Assembly: GCF_021272205.1 (NCBI RefSeq) | Contig: NZ_JAJSDX010000001.1 | Coordinates: 558,001-622,000 of the forward strand | DNA length: 64,000 nt | Source: Pantoea sp. Mb-10 | GTDB lineage: Bacteria; Pseudomonadota; Gammaproteobacteria; Enterobacterales; Enterobacteriaceae | Direction: 5' to 3' | Shown here: in pieces, positions 10,044 to 19,686 of the stretch | Position numbering within the stretch: the stretch's first letter is position 1 | Layout of the letters: the number at the start of each line of letters is the position of its first letter | Program-made: the position numbers and the translations under genes | Notes under the pieces: generated by a model | Database searches by the model: none | The model's input: the letters and a program-made list of their open reading frames with translations, nothing else | What the model was told of the DNA's origin: nothing

Positions 10044-11061
10044 TACCGAACCAGCGGCGGAAGGCGCGCGAAAAGGCGCTGACTTCGGAATACCCCAGCA
10101 GCAGCGCCATTTCTGAAATAGGCAGCTGCTTCTGCTGCAGATAATAGGTTGCCATTTCGCAGCGCACTTTATCCACCAACTGCGTGAAGCTAACGCCCTC
10201 TTCACGCAGCCGCCGCTGTAGCGACCAGCTCGACAGACCCATTTTTTCGGCAATGGTCTCCAGTACCGGTTCGCCCTGAATCAGTGACACATTGACCTGC
10301 GCCCGCGCCTGCTCCACCACGCTCTGCACGGAGGCGCTGCTGTTCAGGCGTCGGATCGCGTCTTGCATCACCATCAGCAGAATCGGATCGTGCTCAGGCA
10401 TAGTACGCAGCAGGTCGCGCTTGGGTATCAATAAGGAGTTAAACGGCTGATCGAACCATACCGGTGCATCAAACACTTTGCAGTGCTCGTGCCACTGACC
10501 GGGACGCGGATGCTCGAAATGCACTTCGCGCGGCGCCCAATTTTTGCCTGCGACGTGGCGGATCAGGTTCAAAAACATGCCCAGCGTCAACTCCGCATCC
10601 TGACGGCGACACAGGATCGCGCCGTGGCGCACTTGATAATCAAGCCGCCAGCAGTCGCCTTTGTCCACCAGCCTCGTCAAGGTATCGTGCTGGTGCCAGG
10701 GAAACGCATTCACCACATTGTGCAGCGCCTGCTCGAGCGTGGCAGAACAGAGGCCAATGTAGCCAATCAGGCCTAATGACTGCGGTTTGAACTGCTTGCC
10801 GTAATGCAAACCGAAGTTATCAAAACCAGAATGGCGCGCCGCTTCCTCCATGACGCGGCAATAGTTCACCAGTCCCAAACTCAACGTCGGGCTGGCCAGC
10901 AGCTCTGAATCAATGCCGCTGATGCCAAAGATGCGGTCTACGTCACCGCCTTTATCGGCAATAAAGGAACTGAGTCCGGTCGCGGCGGCGGCCAGTACGC
11001 CGCGATGGCTGGCAGACGCCGTGAAGGCGCTGAATGCTTCAGCAGGAATTAGTGCTTGCAT
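10003..11061 (-). CDS. AraC-family transcriptional regulator
   Basis: 352 residues from the ATG at 11061, which has GAGG 7 nt upstream; an in-frame TTG at 11106 is less likely. The N-terminal two thirds resembles the AraC-type effector-binding domain of OruR/ArgR-like regulators. The C-terminal 100 residues form a double helix-turn-helix with ISEMALLLGYSEVSAFSRAFRRWFGISPRQWR. Two leftward neighbours upstream, the kinase and the divergent permease, are the obvious candidate targets. The effector is unknown; an amino alcohol is inference from context. Confidence 0.85.
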   Translation of the reverse strand: MQALIPAEAFSAFTASASHRGVLAAAATGLSSFIADKGGDVDRIFGISGIDSELLASPTLSLGLVNYCRVMEEAARHSGFDNFGLHYGKQFKPQSLGLIGYIGLCSATLEQALHNVVNAFPWHQHDTLTRLVDKGDCWRLDYQVRHGAILCRRQDAELTLGMFLNLIRHVAGKNWAPREVHFEHPRPGQWHEHCKVFDAPVWFDQPFNSLLIPKRDLLRTMPEHDPILLMVMQDAIRRLNSSASVQSVVEQARAQVNVSLIQGEPVLETIAEKMGLSSWSLQRRLREEGVSFTQLVDKVRCEMATYYLQQKQLPISEMALLLGYSEVSAFSRAFRRWFGISPRQWRQEGLAS

Positions 11062-11210
11062 GACAACCTCACAGTGCAGTGAAAAAGCGTGAGTGATATG
11101 CAGCAATTTTCATACCAGGCACACAGCAGGCAGCCTGCCCGGCGGCGGCACCCGCGCGTACCAGACAGGCTGCGCGCTGAATACGCAGCGCTGCCCGCTG
11201 TTGGTGCAAT

Positions 11211-12215
11211 TTACGCTCCCACAGGCAGCAGTTGGGTTTCCAGGTAGCGGCGGCACAGGCGCACAGAGTGATCGGCCCAGTGCGGCCCCAAACTCTGCGC
11301 CATCTCGGTGTCGGCGTGGGTCCCCATCCAGGCGGTCATCTGGATGCGACGCTGCATCAGCAGCGTGGGCACTTTCGCCATGTCGGTATCGCTGATATGC
11401 GCCACGCGCTCGTAGCCCTGAATCCAGTTATCCACCCACTGCGCCGCGCGTGGATGATGCTCGACAAAGCTGATCGCCGCCGCCAGATCGTGCAGGTACC
11501 AGCCCATGCCGCAGTCATCAAAATCGATCACCCGGGTTTCGCCCTTGTGGAGTAGCAGGTTGGTTAGGCGCAGATCGGCGTGGATCAGGCCGTAGCGTTC
11601 GGCACTTTTGCCGTACTCCGCCATCTCAACGCCGATGCGCTGCACGGCTTCGGCCACAATGCCGTGATCGGCCGGGTTGAGGTTTGGCGCATCCTGCCAG
11701 CGTCCCCAGTGGCTGCGATCGCTTACCATGGTGTCATGATCCCAGATGATGCGCTGGAAACCCGCGGGTTTCTGCCAGTGCCGGCTATGCTGGTGCAGCC
11801 GCGCGGTGATCTCACCCAGCTGCTGAAACGCTTTGGGATCGACCTCAGTGGTGGGCATCTCGCCTGCGATCCAGTGAAACAGCACCGCATGTCGCACCGT
11901 GCCGTCGGGCAGCGCCAGCGACAGCACCGTTTCGCCATCGCAAGCGGCAATCGCCTGCGGCACCTGGATGCCGGTTTCACGCAGAGCGTCCAGCCACGCC
12001 AGTTCGCTCAGAATGTCGGCTTTGCTGTGGTAATCAGGCCGATGCAGACGCAGCGCATAGCGTTGACCGCCGGCCTGCAGCAGAAACGTGGCATTTTCAG
12101 AGCGGCACAGCAGTGAGAGTGTGCCGTGCAGCGCGGGCGGGTAACAGGTTAGCGCCTGCTGCGCCAGCTGACTGACCGCGGCATTGCTTAAGGTATCGGA
12201 TTGTTTGGCACTCAT
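11211..12215 (-). CDS. APH-family phosphotransferase, possible amino-alcohol kinase
   Basis: 334 residues of the aminoglycoside phosphotransferase/SrkA/homoserine kinase fold. Visible motifs are ATP-lobe RYALRLHRP near residue 50, the catalytic loop IHADLRLTNLL (HxDxxxxN) and the metal site VIDFDDCG. AGGAGA precedes the ATG. It is divergent from an ethanolamine-type permease, and kinases of this fold act on ethanolamine, aminopropanol or hydroxylysine in O-phosphate catabolic routes. Phosphorylation of an imported amino alcohol is therefore a reasonable guess. The PLP-dependent phospho-lyase such a route needs is not nearby. A general small-molecule or protein kinase (SrkA-like) is the alternative. 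Confidence 0.8.
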   Translation of the reverse strand: MSAKQSDTLSNAAVSQLAQQALTCYPPALHGTLSLLCRSENATFLLQAGGQRYALRLHRPDYHSKADILSELAWLDALRETGIQVPQAIAACDGETVLSLALPDGTVRHAVLFHWIAGEMPTTEVDPKAFQQLGEITARLHQHSRHWQKPAGFQRIIWDHDTMVSDRSHWGRWQDAPNLNPADHGIVAEAVQRIGVEMAEYGKSAERYGLIHADLRLTNLLLHKGETRVIDFDDCGMGWYLHDLAAAISFVEHHPRAAQWVDNWIQGYERVAHISDTDMAKVPTLLMQRRIQMTAWMGTHADTEMAQSLGPHWADHSVRLCRRYLETQLLPVGA

Positions 12216-12480
12216 GATCGTTCTCCTGCTTCACGCAATAACAAGGGTATGGCATGAGCATGAGCGGCCCGCGCCTGCGCTGCTTGACCGCAAATAACAC
12301 AAAGTTGACCTCAAGATGCAGCGGCCGCTTTTTTTGCCGCGGAGTTGACCGCGCAGCACACCACTCGCCGCGCCGACGTCAAGTATTCCCGCGTCAGGCA
12401 GCGGCATTATCCCTCCACGGTAGCGCAACGTACGCACCGCACGGTACAAACCACATACGTATGACGACGGGGAGATAAGC

Positions 12481-13845
12481 ATGAACAACACGCTCAAACC
12501 TACGCTGGGAACCCTGCATCTGTGGGGGATTGCGGTAGGATTGGTGATTTCCGGGGAGTATTTTGGCTGGAGTTACGGCTGGGGCGTGGCGGGTACGCTG
12601 GGGTTCCTGGTGACCACCGCGCTGATTGCCACACTCTACACCTGCTTTATATTTAGCTTTACCGAGCTCACCACGGCCATTCCCCATGCTGGCGGCCCGT
12701 TTGCCTACAGCCGTCGCGCATTTGGTGAAACGGGCGGATTGATCGCGGGAATGGCAACGCTGATTGAGTTCGTGTTTGCCCCGCCGGCGATTGCCATGGC
12801 GATTGGCGCCTACCTTAACGTGCAGTATCCGGCGTTGAATCCTAAAACAGCGGCGGTCGCGGCTTATCTGCTCTTTATGGGGCTAAACATTTTAGGCGTG
12901 AAGCTGGCGGCCATGTTTGAGCTGGTGGTCACGGTGCTGGCGGTGCTGGAGCTGTTGGTGTTTATGGGCGTGGTCTCGCCCGGTTTCAGCATGGCGAATT
13001 TTGCCGCGCACGGCTGGGCCGGGAGCGATCGCTTCGGCCTGCCGGCGGTCTCCGGCATCTTTGCCGCCATTCCTTTCGCCATCTGGTTCTTTCTCGCCAT
13101 TGAAGGCGCAGCGATGGCAGCGGAAGAGGCGAAAGATCCCAAGCGCACCATTCCCAAAGCCTATATCAGCGGTATTTTGACGCTGGTGGTATTGGCGATT
13201 GGCGTCATGCTGCTGGCGGGCGGTGCCGGCGACTGGCGCAAACTGTCCGACATTAACGATCCGCTACCGCAGGCAATGAAAATGATCGTCGGCGAGCACT
13301 CAAACTGGATGCATATGCTGGTGTGGATCGGTCTCTTTGGCCTGGTGGCGAGTTTCCACGGCATTATTCTGGGCTATTCGCGTCAGTTCTTCGCCCTCGC
13401 CCGCGCAGGCTATCTGCCGCGCAGCCTCGCCACGCTGTCGCGCTTTCAGACGCCGCACCGTGCCATTTTACTCGGCGGTGCCATTGGTATCGCGGCGATT
13501 TACAGCGATGGGCTGATCAATTTGCAGGGCATGTCGCTCACCGCTGCGATGATCACCATGGCGGTATTTGGTGCGATTATCATGTACATCATGAGCATGT
13601 TGAGCCTGTTTAAGCTGCGCCGCAGTGAACCCAACATGCCACGCAGCTTCCGCGCGCCGGGTTATCCCGTGGTGCCGGGTATCGCGCTGGTGCTTGCGCT
13701 GGTGTGTTTAGTGGCGATGCTGTGGTTCAATCCGCTGATTGGTGGACTGTTTATCGCGATGATGGCGGTGGGATACCTCTATTTTCGGGCGACCAAAGCC
13801 CAGCGTGCCAACGCGCCGCAGGACGCCATGCTAATGGGCGAGTAA
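12481..13845 (+). CDS. ethanolamine permease-like APC transporter
   Basis: 454-residue integral membrane protein of the APC superfamily, about 12 hydrophobic segments, closest in my recollection to ethanolamine permease (Eat). Typical features are GIAVGLVISGEYFGWSYGW at the N-terminus, FTELTTAIPHAGGPFAYSRRA in the first third, and IEGAAMAAEEAKDPKRTIPKA. A GGGGAG ribosome-binding site lies 6 nt before the ATG. The divergent 265-bp intergenic region separates it from the kinase, so the two may share control. The substrate is inferred from family resemblance only. Confidence 0.85.
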   Translation: MNNTLKPTLGTLHLWGIAVGLVISGEYFGWSYGWGVAGTLGFLVTTALIATLYTCFIFSFTELTTAIPHAGGPFAYSRRAFGETGGLIAGMATLIEFVFAPPAIAMAIGAYLNVQYPALNPKTAAVAAYLLFMGLNILGVKLAAMFELVVTVLAVLELLVFMGVVSPGFSMANFAAHGWAGSDRFGLPAVSGIFAAIPFAIWFFLAIEGAAMAAEEAKDPKRTIPKAYISGILTLVVLAIGVMLLAGGAGDWRKLSDINDPLPQAMKMIVGEHSNWMHMLVWIGLFGLVASFHGIILGYSRQFFALARAGYLPRSLATLSRFQTPHRAILLGGAIGIAAIYSDGLINLQGMSLTAAMITMAVFGAIIMYIMSMLSLFKLRRSEPNMPRSFRAPGYPVVPGIALVLALVCLVAMLWFNPLIGGLFIAMMAVGYLYFRATKAQRANAPQDAMLMGE

Positions 13846-13854
13846 GCCGAATGG

Positions 13855-13880
13855 CAGAGGCGCAGCACGCTGCGCCTCTG
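13855..13880. terminator. hairpin between permease and mak
   Basis: Perfect 11-bp inverted repeat CAGAGGCGCAG/CTGCGCCTCTG with a 4-nt loop, between convergent genes. There is no clear T-run, so its efficiency as an intrinsic terminator is uncertain. Confidence 0.5.
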
Positions 13881-13888
13881 AGTCGAGC

Positions 13889-14806
13889 TTAGTCCGCCGA
13901 CTGCAGCGGCCACAGCCAGGCCGCGCCGCGCACGCCGCTGGAGTCACCGTGCATCGCCTTGCGTACCGGCGTTTCACACTCGCGGCCAAACACCCACTGC
14001 TTCATCAGCGCGGGCACGGTATGGTAAAGCCTGTCGTTATTGCTCATACCGCCGCCCAGCACAATCACATCGGGGTCGAGCAGGTTAACCACCTGCGCCA
14101 GCGATTTTGCCAGCCGCGTTTCATAGCGGCTCATGGCCAGCTCGGCAACCGGATCCTGCTGCGCGATCAGCGCGACGATCTCATTGCCTTTACGCTGTTG
14201 ACCGCTTAAACGCTGATAGTCGATGGCAAAGCCGGTACCAGACACAAACGTCTCAATACAGCCCTGCTGCCCGCAGTAGCACGGCACTTCCGCGCGATAG
14301 CGCAGCTCATCTTCGTCCATCCACGGCAGCGGATTATGGCCCCACTCGCCCGCGTTACCGTTGCCACCGATGCGCGACTCGCCGTTAATCGCCACGCCCG
14401 CGCCCGATCCGGTGCCAATGATCACCGCGAACACCAGTTCGTGTCCGGCGCCCGCGCCATCGATGGCTTCAGACACCGCCAAACAATTCGCGTCGTTGGC
14501 AATGCGCACGTCACGATTCAGCGCCTGCGCCAAATCTTTGTCCAGCGGCTGTCCGTTAAGCCAGGTTGAGTTGGCATTTTTTACCCGATGCGTATAGGGC
14601 GACAGCGAGCCTGGAATCCCGACGCCCACACTGCCGCGCTGCCCCGTTTTCTCTTCCGCCAGCGTCACCAGATCAACCATGGCCTGTACGGTCGCGGCAT
14701 AATTATCGCGCGGCGTATTGACGCGGTGTCGAAACAGCTCATGCCCCTGGTCAGAAAGCGCGATCACTTCAATTTTGGTACCACCTAAATCAATCCCAAT
14801 CCGCAC
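13889..14806 (-). CDS. mak: fructokinase Mak (ROK family)
   Basis: ATP-dependent sugar kinase that phosphorylates fructose, of the ROK family. The 305-residue product matches E. coli Mak throughout: [10 protein letters not shown] at the N-terminus (phosphate loop), [17 protein letters not shown], and the zinc-binding cluster near GHNPLP...[10 protein letters not shown]. It starts with GTG. It lies beside rdgC in divergent orientation, as in E. coli. Confidence 0.95.
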   Translation of the reverse strand: MRIGIDLGGTKIEVIALSDQGHELFRHRVNTPRDNYAATVQAMVDLVTLAEEKTGQRGSVGVGIPGSLSPYTHRVKNANSTWLNGQPLDKDLAQALNRDVRIANDANCLAVSEAIDGAGAGHELVFAVIIGTGSGAGVAINGESRIGGNGNAGEWGHNPLPWMDEDELRYRAEVPCYCGQQGCIETFVSGTGFAIDYQRLSGQQRKGNEIVALIAQQDPVAELAMSRYETRLAKSLAQVVNLLDPDVIVLGGGMSNNDRLYHTVPALMKQWVFGRECETPVRKAMHGDSSGVRGAAWLWPLQSAD

Positions 14807-14951
14807 GATTTATTCCTCATTATTCTTAAAGGAGATCCCTACAGTAGAAGGCAGAATCGGGAAAGGCAATGAAACCCCTCGGATGTTTCGCTATCATGCG
14901 CGCTGACTTTAAGACTTGTGCGCCCGATCGCACCCACGGTAAGGAATCCCG

Positions 14952-15863
14952 ATGTTGTGGTTTAAAAATATGATGGTTTATCGTCTGAATCGTGACATTC
15001 CGCTGTCCGCAGACGATCTGGAAAAACAGCTTGCGGCCTTTACCTTTTCGCCGTGCGGCAGCCAGGATATGGCGAAAACCGGTTGGGTCTCGCCTATGGG
15101 CAATCGCAGCGAGGCGCTGACGCATGACGTTAACGGTCAATTGATTATTTGCGCCCGTACCGAACAGAAAATTCTGCCCTCACCGGTGGTGAAGCAGGCG
15201 CTGGAAGCCAAAATCGAGAAGCTGGAGGCCGAGCAGAGCCGCAAGCTAAAAAAAACCGAGAAAGATGCGCTGAAGGATGAGGTGCTGCACAGTTTACTGC
15301 CGCGTGCGTTCAGCCGTTTTAGCCAGACGTTTATGTGGATCGATACCGTCAACAATTTGATTGTGGTGGACTGCGCCAGCGCAAAAAAAGCGGAAGACAC
15401 GCTGGCACTGCTACGTAAAAGTCTGGGATCGCTGCCGGTGGTGCCCCTGACGCTGGAAAATCCTATCGAGCTGACGCTGACCGAATGGGTGCGCGGTGGC
15501 GACCTGCCCGCCGGTTTTGCACTGATGGATGAAGCTGAGCTGAAAGCCGTGCTGGAAGACGGCGGTGTGATCCGCTGCAAGAAACAAGATCTGATTTCGG
15601 ACGAAATCGCCACGCACATTGAAGCGGGCAAAGTGGTCACCAAACTGGCTCTGGATTGGCAAGAGCGGCTGCAGTTTGTCATTGCTGAAGATGCGTCAAT
15701 TAAACGCCTGAAGTTTAGCGATACCCTGCGCGAACAGAATGACGACATCGATCGCGACGACTTCGCTCAGCGCTTTGATGCGGATTTCATTTTGATGACC
15801 AGCGAACTGGCCGCGCTGTTAACCAACCTGGTGGACGCGCTGGGCGGCGAAGCTAAGCGTTAA
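14952..15863 (+). CDS. rdgC: recombination-associated protein RdgC
   Basis: 303 residues, the same length as E. coli RdgC, a ring-forming DNA-binding protein that restrains RecA-mediated recombination. The N-terminus [14 protein letters not shown] and C-terminal [16 protein letters not shown] are characteristic. AAGGAA lies upstream of the ATG. A hairpin at 15879-15903 separates it from the convergent ppnP. Confidence 0.96.
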   Translation: MLWFKNMMVYRLNRDIPLSADDLEKQLAAFTFSPCGSQDMAKTGWVSPMGNRSEALTHDVNGQLIICARTEQKILPSPVVKQALEAKIEKLEAEQSRKLKKTEKDALKDEVLHSLLPRAFSRFSQTFMWIDTVNNLIVVDCASAKKAEDTLALLRKSLGSLPVVPLTLENPIELTLTEWVRGGDLPAGFALMDEAELKAVLEDGGVIRCKKQDLISDEIATHIEAGKVVTKLALDWQERLQFVIAEDASIKRLKFSDTLREQNDDIDRDDFAQRFDADFILMTSELAALLTNLVDALGGEAKR

Positions 15864-15878
15864 AGAGTGCGGAAACAT

Positions 15879-15903
15879 CAGCACGCCTCATGGGCGTGCT
15901 GAA
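15879..15903. terminator. hairpin between rdgC and ppnP
   Basis: Inverted repeat TCAGCACGCC-TCATG-GGCGTGCTGA between convergent genes. There is no long T-run on either side, so this is a candidate only. Confidence 0.5.
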
Positions 15904-15925
15904 CGTGCGCACAGATGCGAGACCG

Positions 15926-16210
15926 TTAGAGATAGCGGCACAGATAAGAGGTGGGTTCTGCCACCTGCAGATGAAACTCACTGTGACCGGGGACATTAAA
16001 CACCGAGCCCGCTTCGTACCATTTCCACTCAACCTCATCCGGCAGCAGCACTTTCAGCGCGCCGCTCACCACCGTCATCTCTTCCGGCTGGCCGGTGCCA
16101 AAGGTGTATTCGCCTTCGACCATCACGCCGACGCTAGCGCGGCCAATGGTGACGCTGTCGAATCCGATCGATTTAACTTTTCCGTCGAAATACTCGCTTA
16201 CGTTGAGCAT
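15926..16210 (-). CDS. ppnP: pyrimidine/purine nucleoside phosphorylase PpnP
   Basis: 94-residue cupin-fold protein, formerly YaiE, that cleaves nucleosides by phosphorolysis. It is near-identical to the E. coli protein in blocks such as [17 protein letters not shown] and the C-terminal [19 protein letters not shown]. It lies 3' of rdgC in convergent orientation, as in E. coli. Confidence 0.95.
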   Translation of the reverse strand: MLNVSEYFDGKVKSIGFDSVTIGRASVGVMVEGEYTFGTGQPEEMTVVSGALKVLLPDEVEWKWYEAGSVFNVPGHSEFHLQVAEPTSYLCRYL

Positions 16211-16315
16211 GTTACTTCCTCACAGCACATTAAGGTGTCTGGCAGATTACAAGGGAACTCTCTGATCTGTCACGCGAAATAAGTACCGGGCAACGCCCGG
16301 TGTGACGGCGCGCGA

Positions 16316-16993
16316 TCAGAGGATCAGCTCCGCCGCCAGTTTCGCCACCAGCACGTTAGACAGCAGCACGGGAATGCCCAACATGTTTTGCAGGAAATCA
16401 CGGTGTTTCTGGTGATAGCCGATACAGTCCAGCACGACCACATCCGCCCCCTGCTCCTGCAGCGATAAGCCTGCGTCGATCAACTCTGACTGCGCTGCCA
16501 GATAAGGACTCGCCACGGCGAAGCACGGTGCGCGGTGCAGACTGCGCCATTTATTCGCCTGTTCGGCCACCTGCTCTTTCACCGGCACCACGATGCCCAC
16601 TTTGTGCTGCTGGACAATGGCGTTGATCAGCGGGGGAATGATGCGATCCGGCTCCAGCAGCAGCGCTTTCTGCGTGGTGAGTGCGCCAAACTCGCCGGTG
16701 CACAACAGCAGAATGGTGTCGTAACCCTGCTGCTCCAGCGCGTGGATTTTATCCTGCAGCCCCTGCTCGACGTTTGGCACGGCCAGACGCACCTGTTCGC
16801 CTGACAAAAGACGAGAAACCAGCACCGGTTCGCCCGGCGCAGGCGCATAGCGCTGCGCGATAGCGTCGGTGGTCAGGCCGTCGAGCAGGCCCACGTGATC
16901 CACCGCGTCTTCGGGCAAATGCGCCTGCAGTAGCGGCATAATATCGCTGCGCGGCGCCTGGCCGATGGTGAGTGTGACCAGGGATTTTTTCAT
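16316..16993 (-). CDS. aroM: AroM family protein
   Basis: 225 residues resembling E. coli AroM over the full length (LTIGQAPRSD at the start, LLLCTGEF, DRIIPPLINAIV, DVVVLDCIGYHQKHRD, VLLSNVLVAKLAAEL at the end). AroM's biochemical role is not established as far as I know. In E. coli it follows aroL-yaiA. Here it overlaps the upstream DUF1177 gene by 4 nt (ATGA) and sits last in an OPT transporter operon, so its job probably concerns the transported compound rather than shikimate. The fold resembles Asp/Glu racemase-like proteins, an uncertain hint. Confidence 0.85.
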   Translation of the reverse strand: MKKSLVTLTIGQAPRSDIMPLLQAHLPEDAVDHVGLLDGLTTDAIAQRYAPAPGEPVLVSRLLSGEQVRLAVPNVEQGLQDKIHALEQQGYDTILLLCTGEFGALTTQKALLLEPDRIIPPLINAIVQQHKVGIVVPVKEQVAEQANKWRSLHRAPCFAVASPYLAAQSELIDAGLSLQEQGADVVVLDCIGYHQKHRDFLQNMLGIPVLLSNVLVAKLAAELIL

Positions 16994-17928
16994 GCGGACG
17001 GTTTCCGCGTGCGCAGATGGCCGAGGCTACCGTACAGCGACAGCAGCAGCGCATACTCTTGGCGGTCATAAAAGGCGCAGGTGCCGCGACCAAACTCTTT
17101 GGCCACTTCCACCGCAAAGCGCACCGCGTCCGCGATATCCACTTCGTGGCTGGCCCCGGTACCGCAACCTGGCACCACCGATTCGCTACAGATCGCCACC
17201 CCCACCACCGGCACATCGGTGGCCGTGGAGGGTTGAAGAATGCTATTGAGGTGGTAAACGCCGTTGCCGTACGGCGTGATATCCTGGGTGGTAATGGGGA
17301 ACGTGACGGCAGGTTTGCCGCTGGTCATCTCCATAATGCGCAGCAAATCTTCCGAGACGCGCAGAATGTAGCCCTCTTTCACCGTCGGTGAGAGCGCAAA
17401 ACCTTTGTGGTTCAGGATACGATTGCCTTTGGTGGTGTCGATCGAGAGGATGGCATCCACGCCCTCCACCACTTCATTCTCGTTTATGGTCAGGTCATCG
17501 CACGGGGAATCCATAAAATCCACCGGCTCATGCGGACGCGTTGGCGCATCCGGGCAAATGTGGGTGGTGATCACCACATCCCCGTCCAGTACATCGCCTT
17601 TGCCCTGCATCTGCGCCAGCTTTAGCGCGCAGCTGACGGCCGCCACGGCGCCATCAGCGTCCGAGACCAACCCGATACGCGTGGGGCGCGCCCCAATGCC
17701 GCCCAGCCGACCAATGATACCCAGCGTAGGCGCGCTGCCGCCGCGGCTTTTACCCTGCGCGCCAGGCACGGTGATGCGTACAAAATCGGTGCGCCCTTTT
17801 GCCCCGCTAACCCGTGTGGTCGTCGCGCTGATGTCGGGCAAACCCGCAAACAGATCCACGACCTGTTGGCCATCCACATAGGCGCTGTCCAGTAATTCAA
17901 AGACCTGAAGTGTTTGCTGTAAGCTCAT
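16990..17928 (-). CDS. DUF1177 family protein
   Basis: 312 residues of the uncharacterised DUF1177 family. There is no signal peptide, so it is likely cytoplasmic. Blocks rich in Asp, His and Cys are visible: GLVSDADGAVAAVSCALKLA, VITTHICPDAPTRPHEP, LSIDTTKGN and CSESVVPGCGTGASHEVD. They hint at a metal-dependent hydrolase, perhaps peptidase-like, but this is inference. It lies 14 nt after the OPT transporter and overlaps aroM, so all three form one transcript. AGGAA precedes the ATG. Confidence 0.8.
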   Translation of the reverse strand: MSLQQTLQVFELLDSAYVDGQQVVDLFAGLPDISATTTRVSGAKGRTDFVRITVPGAQGKSRGGSAPTLGIIGRLGGIGARPTRIGLVSDADGAVAAVSCALKLAQMQGKGDVLDGDVVITTHICPDAPTRPHEPVDFMDSPCDDLTINENEVVEGVDAILSIDTTKGNRILNHKGFALSPTVKEGYILRVSEDLLRIMEMTSGKPAVTFPITTQDITPYGNGVYHLNSILQPSTATDVPVVGVAICSESVVPGCGTGASHEVDIADAVRFAVEVAKEFGRGTCAFYDRQEYALLLSLYGSLGHLRTRKPSA

Positions 17929-17942
17929 GATAAGATTCCTGA

Positions 17943-19502
17943 TTATTTCTTTCTGCTGCTGGCAAACAGTGAGTGGAAGAAACTGTAAAGCGCATCCCCC
18001 GCGATAAAGCCAGCGGCCATGACTTCCATAGGTGAACGCCCACGCTCGCCCCAGACGCGCAGAATAATAATGCGCAGCGCAATCCCCACCATGACGGCCC
18101 AGCCCGCCGCAGCGTTATTGATCAACAGCCCGGTCGCCAGTAGCACACCAAGCTGACGTTTGGGGCCGCCAATCAGCTGCACGATGGCGCCAGGCACGGC
18201 CCACATCAGCAGGTTAAGGGCGATGCCGGGCTCAGCACCCGCCTGAATGGTTTTGGCATAGACGCGCGCCACCGGTGGCAGCAGGTTCTCGGCAAAAAAC
18301 AGCGTGTGCGCGTACCACACCACCGGAATCGCCACCAGGAACGCCACCATGGCGGCGATCAGTTGGATGCGTCGTCCCCACAGCTCCTGCTGCAGATCAG
18401 CGCCGTTGCCGCGCAGAACAAACCCCGCTTTTAAATCGTACCCCATGTCGGCAAACGCGGGACCGGTAGCGGCGGTGAAGCCACACAGCAGGCAGAGCGC
18501 CAGCGGAGGAAAGCCCAGTAAAATGCCCAAAATCAGGGTGATTAGCGCCACGGCAAACGCCGGGAACCAGCCTGAGTGCATCGCGGCAATGCCCACGATC
18601 AGCTCGTGCACAAAGGCGGCAAACGCCGCGTAGAGAATAAACAGCAGCAGCATCGGCAGCGCCATCTCGCTCCACAGGCCGCCTGCCAGCGCCAACAGCG
18701 CGGAGATCAGAAGATATCCAACGGTGCCTAAGCCCAGCGACCGTTTCACTTCATCATCGCTGCGACTGGCCTCGGTGCGATCGTGTCGACCGCGGCGGAT
18801 CACCTGAATCACCTGCACCAGCGCCACCAGTCCTGCCCCGACCATCACGCCGTGAGGAAGATAGAGTGCGTTGATATCAATTCCGGCCACCGGCTGGGCG
18901 TACGCGCGCAGGAGAAAACCGATACCCAGCATGCTCAAGGCCCAAATGTTACCGATAAAAGCGGTACCGAAGGCTGACATGGGGATTTTCAACATCGCGC
19001 CGCCGATACCGCCCACAATGCCCGCCACCAGCAACCACGCCTGACGTCCGCCTTTATCGCCTGCCTTAATGGCTTCCGCTGCGGCAACGCCCGGTGGCCA
19101 GGCATTGCTGGCCGGAAAGACGCGCGTGTCAAACAGGCGATACAGCAGGTAGGCATCCAGCAGCATGGCGGCACTAACGCCGACAAACAGCGGCAGCACC
19201 AGCTGCGGCTCCCCCATCGCCCACGGCACCGCAATCGGCATCAGCAGGCTGTTGGCCGCGCCAAAGGTCGCGGAAGAGATGGCCGTCTGCGCCAGGTTTT
19301 GCACCTCTACCGAGCGGTAGCGACGAAACCATTGCAGCGGAATGCGCGCCAGCAGCATGGCAATCAGCGCGCCGATAATGGAGGTATTGGGGGTGACCCC
19401 AATAGTGGTAATCAGCTGGACGCCAATCACGGCGCCGGCCACAGACAGCAGCACCAGCATCACGCCGACGCCGATACTTTTAAGAGGATTAGATTGACGC
19501 AT
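17943..19502 (-). CDS. OPT/YSL family oligopeptide-type transporter
   Basis: 519-residue polytopic membrane protein of the OPT superfamily, about 14 hydrophobic segments, with the family landmarks NAWPPGVAAAEAIKAGDKGG and GIDINALYLPHGVMVGAGL. The start chosen is MRQSNPLKS at 19502; the reading frame stays open upstream to 19703 but those residues are not family-like. Proteins of this family carry small peptides or metal chelates. It heads the OPT-DUF1177-aroM operon, downstream of an IclR regulator on the same strand. The substrate is unknown. Confidence 0.88.
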   Translation of the reverse strand: MRQSNPLKSIGVGVMLVLLSVAGAVIGVQLITTIGVTPNTSIIGALIAMLLARIPLQWFRRYRSVEVQNLAQTAISSATFGAANSLLMPIAVPWAMGEPQLVLPLFVGVSAAMLLDAYLLYRLFDTRVFPASNAWPPGVAAAEAIKAGDKGGRQAWLLVAGIVGGIGGAMLKIPMSAFGTAFIGNIWALSMLGIGFLLRAYAQPVAGIDINALYLPHGVMVGAGLVALVQVIQVIRRGRHDRTEASRSDDEVKRSLGLGTVGYLLISALLALAGGLWSEMALPMLLLFILYAAFAAFVHELIVGIAAMHSGWFPAFAVALITLILGILLGFPPLALCLLCGFTAATGPAFADMGYDLKAGFVLRGNGADLQQELWGRRIQLIAAMVAFLVAIPVVWYAHTLFFAENLLPPVARVYAKTIQAGAEPGIALNLLMWAVPGAIVQLIGGPKRQLGVLLATGLLINNAAAGWAVMVGIALRIIILRVWGERGRSPMEVMAAGFIAGDALYSFFHSLFASSRKK

Positions 19503-19605
19503 AGTGTTCCTGTGTTTCACCCTGAAGAAAACGCAAAGAGTCCGCCGCTGTTCGACGTGCGACGCAGCAGCCTGATGTTTTATCGCTCTCTGAATAAAAG
19601 AAAAT

Positions 19606-19632
19606 AAGCAGGCCCGAAGACCTGCTTTTTTC
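19606..19632. terminator. hairpin between iclR-type gene and OPT gene
   Basis: Stem AAGCAGG/CCTGCTT with an 8-nt loop, followed by T6 on the plus strand and by a broken T-run (ATTTTCTTTT) on the minus strand. It may end the regulator's transcript and make the OPT operon a separate unit. Confidence 0.55.
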
Positions 19633-19686
19633 CCTGGTGTGGCGCGAATAAACGCCTCAAAAATCGGAATACTGGCCTGAGTTGCC

